Positions 7,816 to 16,067 of a DNA stretch of 64,000 nt are shown one piece after another (within the stretch, counting starts at the first letter, position 1; each line of letters opens with the position of its first letter). This DNA comes from Saprospirales bacterium. Lineage in GTDB: Bacteria; Bacteroidota; Bacteroidia; Chitinophagales; Saprospiraceae. Below the pieces are notes generated by a model, which worked only from the letters and a program-made list of their open reading frames with translations, had not been told where the DNA came from and did no database searches. The stretch is taken from assembly GCA_016711045.1 (NCBI GenBank), contig JADJTT010000012.1, forward strand, positions 62,001-126,000, read 5' to 3'. A program made the position numbers and the translations under genes.

Positions 7816-9690
7816 TTACATCGATCCCAATTCCGCCAATTCCATCCAGCGAAATTCTTTGGTCTCCAGCGAAGCGACCACTTCTTCCAGTTCCTTCGAC
7901 AAGCGCTGGATATCCTCGAACGGAATATCCGACCGGGTAAATTTTTCGTGAATGGCCGCTTTGCGCTGCTCCAGCTCCTGAATCTCCCTTTCCAATTTTT
8001 TCAACTCGTTCTTCTGCTGGGAAGTCAAGCCAAAGCTGGTGCGCGTATTGGTAGGCGCCTCTTGCTTTTCAGGCCGAACAGCGCTGCGTACTTCCTCTTC
8101 TTCTGCTTTCTGCACCAGCCGGAATTCGGCATACTTACCGTTGAAATCCCGGATCTTCCCCTCGCCTTCAAAGATAAAGAGATGGTCGCAGAGCTTATCG
8201 AGCAGGAAGCGGTCGTGAGAGACCACGACAATGCAGCCGGGAAACTCCATGAGAAAATCTTCCAGCACGTTCAACGTCAGGATATCCAGGTCGTTGGTAG
8301 GCTCATCGAGGATGAGGAAATTGGGGTTTTTCATCAGAACGGTAAGCAGGTATAGCCGGCGACGTTCTCCGCCGCTGAGTTGCGACACATATACTTGCTG
8401 TTGGGGCCGACTGAACAAAAAGCGCTCCAGGAGTTGTGTGGCCGTAAGTTTTTGGCCTTTCTCCATAGGGATAAACTCTGCAATGTCCGTTACCACATCA
8501 ATAACCCGCTTATCCTCCATCAACTGAATCCCGTCCTGGGAATAGTAGCCAAATTCGACCGTATCGCCCACGACTACCTTGCCGGTGTCAGGCCGGGCTT
8601 CCTGGGTGAGCAGGCGCAGAAAGGTGGTTTTCCCCACCCCGTTCTTACCTGCGAGTCCTACTCGTTCCTTTCTTTTGAACTTATAGTTGAAATTTTCCAG
8701 GACTACGAGGTCGTCAAATCTTTTGCCGACGTTGTGCAGCTCGACGATCTTGCTCCCCAGGCGGGCGCCTTTGATATCGATCTGTATCTCCGTGCGGTCT
8801 ACCCGTTGGGAAGTCTTCTCCTGGAGGTCAAAAAAGGCATCCACGCGCGATTTGGCTTTCGTGGTACGGGCTTTGGGCATGCGGCTCACCCAATCCAGTT
8901 CCTTGCGCAGCAGTTTGCGGGCCTTATCCTGTTCGATTGAATCGGTTTCGGTGCGGGCGGCTTTTTTTTCTAAAAAATTGGAATAGTTGCCGCTGTAGCG
9001 ATAAAGCTGACCACGGTCGAGCTCGACGATGTGGTCGCAAATATTTTCGAGAAAATACCGGTCGTGGGTAACCAGGAACAAGGTGAGATTGGGCTGGGAG
9101 AGGTATTCTTCCAGCCATTCGACCATATCCAGGTCGAGGTGGTTGGTGGGCTCATCGAGGATGAGCAGTTCGGGATCATCGATGAGGAGGTGTGCCAGTG
9201 CGAGGCGCTTGCGTTGCCCGCCGGAAAGGGTATGGACACGCTGCTCCAGGTCGGTGATATTCAGTTTGAAAAGGATTTCCTTGATGCGGGCTTCAAAGTC
9301 CCAGGCTTTCAGGTCGTCCATTTCGACCATTGCGGCTTGGAGGCGCCCGGAGTTGTGGTCCGGGAGCAGCAGGGCTTCTTCATACCGGCGAATAGCGCCG
9401 ATCAGGGGGTTGTCGCTATGGAAGACCGTTTCCATGACCGTAAGCGAGTCGTCGAACTCGGGCTCCTGTTCGAGGTAACCGATACGGATATCACGGCGCA
9501 GGTGCACGCGATAGCTCTCGCCTTCACCCGATTCCAGGCCGGCAATCACCCGGAGGAGCGTAGTCTTTCCGGTGCCGTTTTTGGCGACCAGCGCTACTTT
9601 TTGTCCTTTATTAATTTGGAGGTTAAGGTTTTGGAAGAGGACCTTTTCGCCGTAGGTCTTGGTCACATTTTCCAGGGAGAGGTAGTTCAT
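7816..9690 (-). CDS. ABC-F family ATPase, Uup-like
   Basis: ABC-F proteins are soluble ATPases that bind the ribosomal E site. The 624-residue protein has two ABC cassettes. The first has Walker A AKNGTGKTT, signature LSGGQRKRLAL and Walker B LLILDEPTNHLD; the second has GKNGVGKTT, LSGGERRRLYLL and FLILDEPTNDLD. Between them lies the helical linker with KARTTKAKSRVDAF. There is no membrane segment. After residue 540 comes a coiled-coil tail (LTSQQKNELKKLEREIQELE), the arrangement of Uup. No antibiotic-resistance-type extended linker is evident. The ATG at 9690 follows an AT-rich leader without a Shine-Dalgarno sequence. Confidence 0.93.
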   Translation of the reverse strand: MNYLSLENVTKTYGEKVLFQNLNLQINKGQKVALVAKNGTGKTTLLRVIAGLESGEGESYRVHLRRDIRIGYLEQEPEFDDSLTVMETVFHSDNPLIGAIRRYEEALLLPDHNSGRLQAAMVEMDDLKAWDFEARIKEILFKLNITDLEQRVHTLSGGQRKRLALAHLLIDDPELLILDEPTNHLDLDMVEWLEEYLSQPNLTLFLVTHDRYFLENICDHIVELDRGQLYRYSGNYSNFLEKKAARTETDSIEQDKARKLLRKELDWVSRMPKARTTKAKSRVDAFFDLQEKTSQRVDRTEIQIDIKGARLGSKIVELHNVGKRFDDLVVLENFNYKFKRKERVGLAGKNGVGKTTFLRLLTQEARPDTGKVVVGDTVEFGYYSQDGIQLMEDKRVIDVVTDIAEFIPMEKGQKLTATQLLERFLFSRPQQQVYVSQLSGGERRRLYLLTVLMKNPNFLILDEPTNDLDILTLNVLEDFLMEFPGCIVVVSHDRFLLDKLCDHLFIFEGEGKIRDFNGKYAEFRLVQKAEEEEVRSAVRPEKQEAPTNTRTSFGLTSQQKNELKKLEREIQELEQRKAAIHEKFTRSDIPFEDIQRLSKELEEVVASLETKEFRWMELAELGSM

Positions 9691-9702
9691 TTTTCGTATT
9701 AT

Positions 9703-9740
9703 AAAAGAGAAGGAGACACGTGTGCCTCCTTCCCTTTTCT
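9703..9740 (-). terminator. hairpin terminator after the S41 protease gene
   Basis: Stem GAAGGAG(A)CAC paired with GTG(C)CTCCTTC (9709-9719 and 9722-9732), one mismatch, with A-rich and T-rich flanks outside. It lies 15 bp past the protease stop and in the leader of the next minus-strand gene, so it separates the protease and ABC-F transcripts. Confidence 0.6.
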
Positions 9741-9754
9741 TGATTTTTTGCCTG

Positions 9755-11848
9755 TTATTTGCCCAGCATATCGTGCATGATCAGGAGGGTCTCCTGGAGT
9801 TGCACGTCTTTGCGCACATCTTTCAACCAGTCTTCATTCCGCGCTTTGCGGCCTTCTTCCGCATTGAGGTAATCTACATCAGTCGGGATATTTTCCACGC
9901 CAAAGACGACGTCATTTTCGAAGAGTTTCTTGTATGCGTCGATCTTCTTCTGGAGCTGCTCCTGTTCTGTGCGGTATTTATCCAGGTTCAGGGGATAGAC
10001 CGAATTATCCCGTTGGTCTTTCAGGCGTTTGGCATTGACGAGGATCTCCTGATAGACGGGATTATTTTTCACCCGCTGGCTGCTTTGGGCTTTCAGTTGA
10101 TCCAGGTTTTGAACCTTGTACACCTTTTGTTCGTGGGGTACGGAAGCGATCTCCGTCCATTTCATCGGGAATTCGGTTTCCTTTTCCCCCATGTCCAAAT
10201 AGATGAAATCATCGGGCAGCACGATGTCGGGTTCTACGCCACGCAATTGCGTGGATCCTCCGTCGATTCGATAAAACTTTTGGATGGTGAGTTTGACCGA
10301 GCCCAGCGGTTTAATTTCATAGTACCCGGTAACCGAGCGATCCAGGTCGATGAACCGCTGCACGGTGCCTTTACCGAAGGTAGAGGGGCTTCCGACGATC
10401 ACGGCCCGCTCGTAGTCTTGCATAGCTGCAGCGATGATCTCCGAAGCAGAGGCGCTAAAGGTGTTGACCATGATGATGAGTGGACCGTTATAGGTTACGC
10501 CAGGATCTACGTCTTTGAGCACATCGGGTGTGCGATCCCGTGATTTCACCTGCACAATCGGGCCACTTTCAATAAAAAGGCCGGACATAGTGACTACATC
10601 GCGAAGCGATCCGCCTGGATTATCGCGAAGGTCGAGTATGACCCCTCCGACTTTTTGTGCTTTTAATTTTTCCAGCTCTTTAGCCACATCCTCTGCGCAG
10701 CTTCGGCCATTTTCATCAGAAAAGTCATCGTAGAACCGGGGCAGGTAGATATAACCAACTTTTTCTTTTGCGGTGGTATGCAGCAGCAGGGACTTGGCAA
10801 ATCCTTCCTCCAGGATGACGATATCGCGGATGATGGTAATCTCTTCAGCAGTGCCATCCACTTTTTTAACCGTGAGCTTTACTTCGGTGCCTTTGCTGCC
10901 CCGGATGAGAGATACGACATCATCCAGGTCCATCCCGGTTACATCCACAGCTTCTTCATCTCCCTGAGCCACTTTTATAATTTTGTCGTTTTCTTTCAGG
11001 TCTCCTTGCTTCCAGGCCGGCCCTCCGACAACGATACTAGATACTTTGGTAAACTCCCCATCGCTTTGCAGGCGGGCGCCGATCCCCTCGAGTTTGCCGG
11101 AGAGGCTAATGTCAAAGTTTTGTTTTTCGATCGGTTCGAAATAACCTGTATGGGGATCGAACACATTGGTAACGGAGTTGAGGTATGTGTTCAGGTAATC
11201 GGTGCGGTCGCGCCTGGCGAGGCGGCCATACCAATCGGAGTATACCTTGAGCACTTCCTCCCGGCTTTTCTTTTCCAACTCCTCTGTACTAAGTCCTTTC
11301 AACTCTTCATCCTTGCCTTCTGCCTGAGCTTCGAGTTTTTCCTCCAGGCGGGTCAAGGTTTCGTATTTGAGCATTTTGCGCCAGATTTCCCGAAGCTCCG
11401 CATCATCTTTGGCGAAAGAGCGCTTTTTGCCGTCGAGTTCGTATGTCTCATCCGCATTGAAGTCAAAAGGTTTTGCCAGAATTTCCTCGAAATAACGCTG
11501 GCTCTTATCAATTCCCTGTTTGATCAATTGGAGCGAAAGGTCAAAATATTCGTACGTTCCTGCAATGGCTTCATCGTCCAATTTGTCTTTGTATACCTCA
11601 AGCGATTTCAGGTCAGCTTGCGTCAGCCAGCGATGGCCACCGTCGATACGGTCCAGGTACAGATCGTAAAGGGTCTGGGAAAAGGAATCATCCACTTCTT
11701 TGGGGGCAAAATGATAGCGGTTTACTCCGTCGAGAATCGAATGTATCAAAACGGCTTCTTTTTCTGAGTCGTCGGCAGGCCGGTAAAATGCGGCGAACAG
11801 CAGGCACGCAAGCAGAAAAGAAAAGAAAATGGGACCTCTGAATTTCAT
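9755..11848 (-). CDS. carboxy-terminal processing peptidase, S41 family (Prc/Tsp-like)
   Basis: Prc-type proteases trim or degrade envelope proteins from the C-terminus. The 697-residue protein has an N-terminal export signal (PIFFSFLLACLLFAAFY) and a helical domain with HRWLTQADLKSL. A PDZ domain follows at about 240-330 (GPAWKQGDLKENDKIIKVAQ). The Ser/Lys catalytic domain has VGGVILDLRDNPGGSL, the nucleophile region NTFSASASEIIAAAMQDY and the lysine in TFGKGTVQRF. The C-terminal extension (about 540-697) is lysine-rich and helical, as in E. coli Prc, which fixes it as the long Tsp subclass rather than a short CtpA. A TAAATTTG box precedes it on the minus strand. Confidence 0.93.
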   Translation of the reverse strand: MKFRGPIFFSFLLACLLFAAFYRPADDSEKEAVLIHSILDGVNRYHFAPKEVDDSFSQTLYDLYLDRIDGGHRWLTQADLKSLEVYKDKLDDEAIAGTYEYFDLSLQLIKQGIDKSQRYFEEILAKPFDFNADETYELDGKKRSFAKDDAELREIWRKMLKYETLTRLEEKLEAQAEGKDEELKGLSTEELEKKSREEVLKVYSDWYGRLARRDRTDYLNTYLNSVTNVFDPHTGYFEPIEKQNFDISLSGKLEGIGARLQSDGEFTKVSSIVVGGPAWKQGDLKENDKIIKVAQGDEEAVDVTGMDLDDVVSLIRGSKGTEVKLTVKKVDGTAEEITIIRDIVILEEGFAKSLLLHTTAKEKVGYIYLPRFYDDFSDENGRSCAEDVAKELEKLKAQKVGGVILDLRDNPGGSLRDVVTMSGLFIESGPIVQVKSRDRTPDVLKDVDPGVTYNGPLIIMVNTFSASASEIIAAAMQDYERAVIVGSPSTFGKGTVQRFIDLDRSVTGYYEIKPLGSVKLTIQKFYRIDGGSTQLRGVEPDIVLPDDFIYLDMGEKETEFPMKWTEIASVPHEQKVYKVQNLDQLKAQSSQRVKNNPVYQEILVNAKRLKDQRDNSVYPLNLDKYRTEQEQLQKKIDAYKKLFENDVVFGVENIPTDVDYLNAEEGRKARNEDWLKDVRKDVQLQETLLIMHDMLGK

Positions 11849-11884
11849 GTTTGAAAGCGATTTTAACTCCGTTTATCCGGAGTG

Positions 11885-11892
11885 CAAATTTA
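11885..11892 (-). promoter_or_regulatory. possible Bacteroidota -7 box (TAAATTTG) for the S41 gene
   Basis: The plus strand reads CAAATTTA, which is TAnnTTTG on the minus strand, 37 bases before the protease ATG. I see no TTG at the expected -33 distance, so support rests on the -7 motif alone. Confidence 0.35.
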
Positions 11893-12070
11893 CAACGCAA
11901 TATTGATTCGGCACGGTATGTTACAGGCGGAATAATAAATATACCCGTTTTTCGCAAAAATGTTGATATAGAATTGGTCTTTGCCCAACCTTTAACGAAA
12001 TTTAACATGCTTTTGCCCGTGTGCAAAATTACCACTATGGTCATCCTTCATTAAAGAAAAAATTTCATCT

Positions 12071-12508
12071 ATGAAGAACAACATTTTTTTTAGCTTGATG
12101 GTGCTGGCATGCCTCCTTTCTGTAGGAAGCCTCTTTGCTCAATCCTCCCCGGTGGGCATTTGGGAAACTATCGACGACGAAACAGGGGAACCCAAATCAC
12201 ATGTTGAGATTTACGAATCGAACGGCGTGTTTCACGGCAAGGTTGTAAAACTTCTGCCCGCCGCTACCACCGACAAATGTATTGACTGCCCGGGAGATAA
12301 AAAGGATAAGCCCCTGGTCGGTCTCGAAATTCTCTGGGATCTCCGCGCCTATAAAGACTACTGGAGCTATGGCCGGATTGTAGACCCGAAAGACGGCGAC
12401 GTATACAAGTGCAGTGTGTGGCTCGAAAAACCGGACGAACTCAAAGTCAGGGGGTATATTGGCGTGTCTTTGATCGGAAGAAACCAAACCTGGCACCGGG
12501 TGAAATAG
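12071..12508 (+). CDS. DUF2147 domain-containing secreted protein
   Basis: The 145-residue protein has a signal peptide (NIFFSLMVLACLLSVGSLFA, cut before QSS). The DUF2147 pattern follows: GIWETIDDETGEPKSHVEIY near the start, a CIDC segment with two cysteines, GLEILWDLR, GRIVDPKDGDVYKC and the closing GYIGVSLIGRNQTWHRV. Members are small periplasmic or lipocalin-like beta proteins of unknown role. The two CxxC cysteines are a common variant and may form a disulfide. A GC-rich hairpin follows the stop codon, so it is probably monocistronic. Confidence 0.88.
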   Translation: MKNNIFFSLMVLACLLSVGSLFAQSSPVGIWETIDDETGEPKSHVEIYESNGVFHGKVVKLLPAATTDKCIDCPGDKKDKPLVGLEILWDLRAYKDYWSYGRIVDPKDGDVYKCSVWLEKPDELKVRGYIGVSLIGRNQTWHRVK

Positions 12509-12524
12509 CCCTGTGTTTTTTTTC

Positions 12525-12558
12525 CCCGGCCGGACAATAATTGCCCGGCCGGGAAAGT
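12525..12558 (+). terminator. GC-rich hairpin terminator
   Basis: Stem CCCGGCCGG(A)CA with TG(C)CCGGCCGGG (12525-12536 and 12542-12553), one mismatch, followed by GAAAGTTTTATT. It lies 16 bases after the DUF2147 stop. Confidence 0.7.
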
Positions 12559-12600
12559 TTTATTGGTGATTTTCAACGGACTTGAACAAAAATCGTTAGC

Positions 12601-12837
12601 ATGAAGCAAACCTTTACTCCTGAACTTTTACTACAATTCCTTTACAAGGAAACCAGCCTGGCCGAATCGCTGGAAATCGCCGAAGAACTGGAGCACGATC
12701 TGTTGTTGCTGGAGGAATACCAAGAACTGCAGGAAGCCCTGAAGGAAATTCCAAACGTGCATTTCAGCCCTTCCCACAAAGCCATTTCCAGGATCCTGAA
12801 GTACAGCGAGGAAACTACCCTCGAAGCCTTTCAGTAA
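12601..12837 (+). CDS. small conserved acidic helical protein, unknown function
   Basis: This 78-residue protein has no signal peptide or membrane helix. It is dominated by Glu/Leu helices (ESLEIAEELEHDLLLLEEYQ) and ends in a less acidic segment, FSPSHKAISRILKYSEETT. The N-terminal layout (short helix, FLYKET, then a leucine-glutamate helix) resembles the cytoplasmic part of small Bacteroidota proteins that accompany sigma/anti-sigma or housekeeping genes, but I cannot name a family. It sits just before recA with its own terminator in between, so it is unlikely to be cotranscribed with recA. Confidence 0.7.
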   Translation: MKQTFTPELLLQFLYKETSLAESLEIAEELEHDLLLLEEYQELQEALKEIPNVHFSPSHKAISRILKYSEETTLEAFQ

Positions 12838-12859
12838 AAAAATTGTGCGTAATTTGCGT

Positions 12860-12900
12860 AGCCCTTATGAGGAGCAATCCTCTTAAGGGCTTATTTTTTT
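12860..12900 (+). terminator. rho-independent terminator
   Basis: Stem AGCCCTTATGAGGA with TCCTCTTAAGGGCT (12860-12873 and 12878-12891), GCAA tetraloop, one mismatch, then a run of seven T (12894-12900). It ends the small-protein transcript before recA. Confidence 0.88.
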
Positions 12901-13037
12901 ACACTAACCCAGTCCCTTTGCCCTTTTCTCACTTTATCAACAAAAAATTTTACTTAAAATATACTTTTTAAACAAAAGTTTTTAACTTTATCCCCACAAA
13001 AAACCGGGCACGCTAAGACGCCCTAAAACTGGAACAT

Positions 13038-14102
13038 ATGTCACAAGAGAAGGATGCAAAAATGAAGGCCTTGATGATGACCGTCGACCGGCTTGAAAAA
13101 ACGTACGGCAAAGGAACGGTCATGCGTATGGGCGACAAACAGATCATGGATGTGGAAACCATCCCCTCCGGTTCACTGGGTCTTGACCTGGCACTGGGGG
13201 TCAATGGATATGCCAAAGGCCGGATCATCGAGATCTACGGCCCGGAATCATCCGGTAAAACCACCCTGGCGATACATGCCATCGCCGAATGTCAGAAAAA
13301 TGGCGGGCTGGCTGCTTTTATCGATGCCGAACACGCCTTCGACCGCAGCTATGCCAATGCACTGGGCGTAGATACGGAGAACTTATTCATCTCCCAGCCC
13401 GACAACGGTGAACAAGCGCTGGAAATCACGGAAAACCTCATCCGCTCCGGCGCCATCGATATTATCGTTATCGACTCGGTAGCAGCACTGGTACCCCGTA
13501 GTGAGATCGAAGGAGAAATGGGAGATTCCAAAATGGGCCTCCAGGCCCGGCTTATGTCCCAGGCCATGCGGAAACTTACCGGCACCATCGGCCGCACAGG
13601 CTGTTGCTGCATCTTTATCAATCAGCTCCGCGAAAAGATCGGCGTGATGTTTGGTAACCCCGAAACAACCACCGGGGGAAATGCATTGAAATTCTACGCT
13701 TCTATGCGCCTGGATATCCGCCGCACCGGCGCCGCCCTGAAAGATAAGGAAGGCAACGTGACCGGCAACCACGTCAAAGTGAAAGTGGTGAAAAACAAAC
13801 TCGCTCCCCCCTTCCGGGTCGCCGAATTTGATATCATGTACGGCGAAGGGATCTCGAAAAACGGAGAGATCGTCGACCTGGGTGTCGACAATGATGTCAT
13901 CCAGAAAAGCGGCGCCTGGTATAGCTACAGTGGCGCTAAAATCGCACAAGGCCGCGATTCCGCCAAGCAATTCCTCGAGGACAACCCGGAAGTTGCTCTC
14001 GAAATTGAACTCAAGATCAAGGAGAAAATACTCGCCGGAGGCTCCGGAAAACGGATCGCCACCGCCGATATCGACGAACCGGCAGAAGCCGAACAGGAAT
14101 AA
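13038..14102 (+). CDS. recA: recombinase RecA
   Basis: RecA forms the nucleoprotein filament that drives strand exchange and triggers LexA-type self-cleavage. The 354-residue protein shows the full order of motifs: MRMGDKQIMDVETIPSGSLG, Walker A GPESSGKTT, AAFIDAEHAFD, Walker B IIVIDSVAALVPRSEIEGEM, loop L1 GLQARLMSQAMRKLTGTI and loop L2 FGNPETTTGGNALKFYASMR, then the C-terminal domain and an acidic tail (EPAEAEQE). Length is normal for the family and nothing is missing. The ATG at 13038 follows GGAACAT. A strong hairpin terminator follows the stop. I do not see a convincing SOS operator in the 200-bp upstream gap. Confidence 0.98.
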   Translation: MSQEKDAKMKALMMTVDRLEKTYGKGTVMRMGDKQIMDVETIPSGSLGLDLALGVNGYAKGRIIEIYGPESSGKTTLAIHAIAECQKNGGLAAFIDAEHAFDRSYANALGVDTENLFISQPDNGEQALEITENLIRSGAIDIIVIDSVAALVPRSEIEGEMGDSKMGLQARLMSQAMRKLTGTIGRTGCCCIFINQLREKIGVMFGNPETTTGGNALKFYASMRLDIRRTGAALKDKEGNVTGNHVKVKVVKNKLAPPFRVAEFDIMYGEGISKNGEIVDLGVDNDVIQKSGAWYSYSGAKIAQGRDSAKQFLEDNPEVALEIELKIKEKILAGGSGKRIATADIDEPAEAEQE

Positions 14103-14116
14103 TTTACAAAAAAACC

Positions 14117-14164
14117 GGCTGTTTCAAGAGGAGCATTGGCGACTTTTGAAACAGCCTCTTTTTT
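14117..14164. terminator. terminator, GGCTGTTTCAA family
   Basis: Stem GGCTGTTTCAA with TTGAAACAGCC (14117-14127 and 14146-14156) followed by TCTTTTTTT. It serves recA and faces the convergent rsmG. Nearly the same stem occurs at 28726-28781. Confidence 0.88.
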
Positions 14165-14172
14165 GTTACGGC

Positions 14173-14817
14173 CTACCCCTGTACGTATACCACAAACTTT
14201 TCATCGAAGTAGGCCTCCTGAAAAAAATCCTGGATAGGAAATATCTCCACGTATTCCTTCTTGCCCAGGTCTTTGACCTCTTGCTTGAGGTTGCCTCCCT
14301 TCAAAGCCAATAACCCGTTCGGCAATCCGTGTACTTGCTTTTGTCGGAGTAACGGCCTGCACCAGCCCATCAACTTGTCTAGTGGGGCTACCCCCCTGGA
14401 CAAGACAAAGTCGAAGGTCTCCTTCAACTCCTCTGCCCGCTTATGAAACGCCTGGATGTTTTTCAACCCCAACGCTTCACTGACGGCTTGTACGACCTGG
14501 ATCTTTTTACCTGTACCATCGACCAACGTGAACGAGGTTTCGGGAAAAAGAATAGCTAACGGCACCCCGGGAAAACCACCGCCCGTGCCCAGATCCAATA
14601 CATTTGTGCCTTTGGCGAAGGAAATGACCCGGGCAATAGCCAACGAATGCAGCACATGCCGCTCATACAAATTGCCGATATCCTTGCGGGAAATTACGTT
14701 GATCTGGGCATTCCACTCTTCATAAAGCGGCCCCAGCCGGGTCAATTGATCCACCTGCACCTCACTCAGCTTCGGAAAGTAACGGAGTACCAATTGAACG
14801 GACGATTGTGCTTCCAT
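14173..14817 (-). CDS. rsmG: 16S rRNA (guanine527-N7)-methyltransferase RsmG
   Basis: RsmG methylates N7 of G527 in 16S rRNA with SAM. The 214-residue protein has the family opening (QVDQLTRLGPLYEEWNAQIN), the N-terminal motif VISRKDIGNLYERHVLHSL and the SAM-binding glycine loop VLDLGTGGGFPGVPLAI. It also has the SFTLVDGTGKKIQVV segment and the DFVLSRGVAPLDKL motif. All expected blocks are present and length is typical. It is convergent with recA; its start at 14817 is divergent from the VWA gene, so the two share an intergenic promoter region of about 100 bp. Confidence 0.96.
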   Translation of the reverse strand: MEAQSSVQLVLRYFPKLSEVQVDQLTRLGPLYEEWNAQINVISRKDIGNLYERHVLHSLAIARVISFAKGTNVLDLGTGGGFPGVPLAILFPETSFTLVDGTGKKIQVVQAVSEALGLKNIQAFHKRAEELKETFDFVLSRGVAPLDKLMGWCRPLLRQKQVHGLPNGLLALKGGNLKQEVKDLGKKEYVEIFPIQDFFQEAYFDEKFVVYVQG

Positions 14818-14921
14818 GCGCTTAGAATTAACCCCCGCAAGTTACGCAATTCTGAGCGCCGGCTTCCGCCGCTTTAATTTTTGTTTGTATTTTGAAGCAG
14901 TGTATAAATCATACTCTTTTC

Positions 14922-16066
14922 ATGCAAGAAACAGACCAGGACCGGATTCGTAAATGGCGACTCATCCTCGGGAAGGAAGCAGACTCAGGTGGGACTGTAA
15001 CGCTCGCGGGCGAAGACGTGCAGATGGACGGCGCGCTGGAAGCCTTATACCAAAATGACCGGCAAGGCGGATTGGGCGACAGCACCCCCCAGTTGCACCG
15101 CTGGCTCGGCGACATCCGCAAGTACTTTCCTACGCCAGTAGTGCAGGTGCTGCAACGCGATGCATGGGAACGCCTCGGCATCGAACGCATGCTGCTGGAA
15201 CCCGAATTGCTCGAATCACTGGAACCGGATATTGCCCTGGTAAGCACCCTCCTGGCTTTGAAGAGCGCGATTCCATCCCAAACACGGGATACCGCACGCC
15301 TCGTCGTACAAAAACTGGTGCGCCAGTTGGAAGAACAACTCCGTATGCCCCTGGAACAACACATCCGCGGCGCGCTAACCCGCTCCATCCGTACCCGGCG
15401 GCCAAAGGGCAAGGAGATCGACTGGCACCAAACCATCCGGGCAAATCTCAAACACTATCAACCGGACAAACAGGGGCTGGTACTCGAAACCCTGATCGGA
15501 CAGGGCCGCCGTAACCGGAGTCTAAAAGAACTCATTCTCCTGGTCGACCAGAGCGGGTCGATGGCTGCTTCCATGATCTATGCCGGAATTATCGGATCGA
15601 TCATGGCCTCCATCCGGTCGGTAAAAACTTCTTTTCTGGCTTTTGACACCCAGGTGGCCGACCTCAGCGGGTTGATGGAAGACCCGGTGGAATTGCTGTT
15701 CAGCACCCAGATGGGCGGTGGCACGGATATCCACAAAGCCCTGACCTATGCCGGGAAGCTGGTTAGCCAACCGAGGGACACCATTTTGGTCGTGATCAGC
15801 GACCTGTATGAGGGCGCTAATGTCCATGACACGCTGAGGCAATACCATCAACTGCTCCATTCAGGTGTACAGGTCATTAACATGCTGGCGTTGAGCGATG
15901 GGGGGGCGCCCGATTACGATAAAAGCTGGCCCAGCAATTGAGTAATATGGGTATCCCCAGCTTTGCCTGCACGCCGGATCAATTTCCCCGTTTGATGGGC
16001 GCGCTGCTGAGCGGCAAGGAAGTCCAATCCTGGATGAGTGAGGAAGGGGTAGTACATAAAGGCTGA
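14922..16066 (+). CDS. VWA domain protein (MoxR-associated type), C-terminus frameshifted
   Basis: The protein has a helical N-terminal half and a von Willebrand A domain with a complete MIDAS (LILLVDQSGSM, later FSTQMGGGTDIHKAL and LVVISDLYEG). Such proteins usually act as metal-dependent chaperone partners of MoxR AAA ATPases, but no MoxR gene is in this window. The first frame stops at about 15939 after KSWPSN. The -1 frame from 15921-15924 reads KLAQQLSNMGIPSFACTPDQ and continues to 16066, the normal family ending. One extra A in the AAAA run restores 381 residues. ATG 14922 was preferred over the upstream TTG. Its stop abuts the convergent M20 peptidase. Confidence 0.85.
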
Positions 16067-16067
16067 A

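Noticed and set aside
10778..11767. 329-residue plus-strand frame antisense to the S41 protease
   Set aside because: The protease reads through with all motifs on the minus strand; the antisense frame has none.
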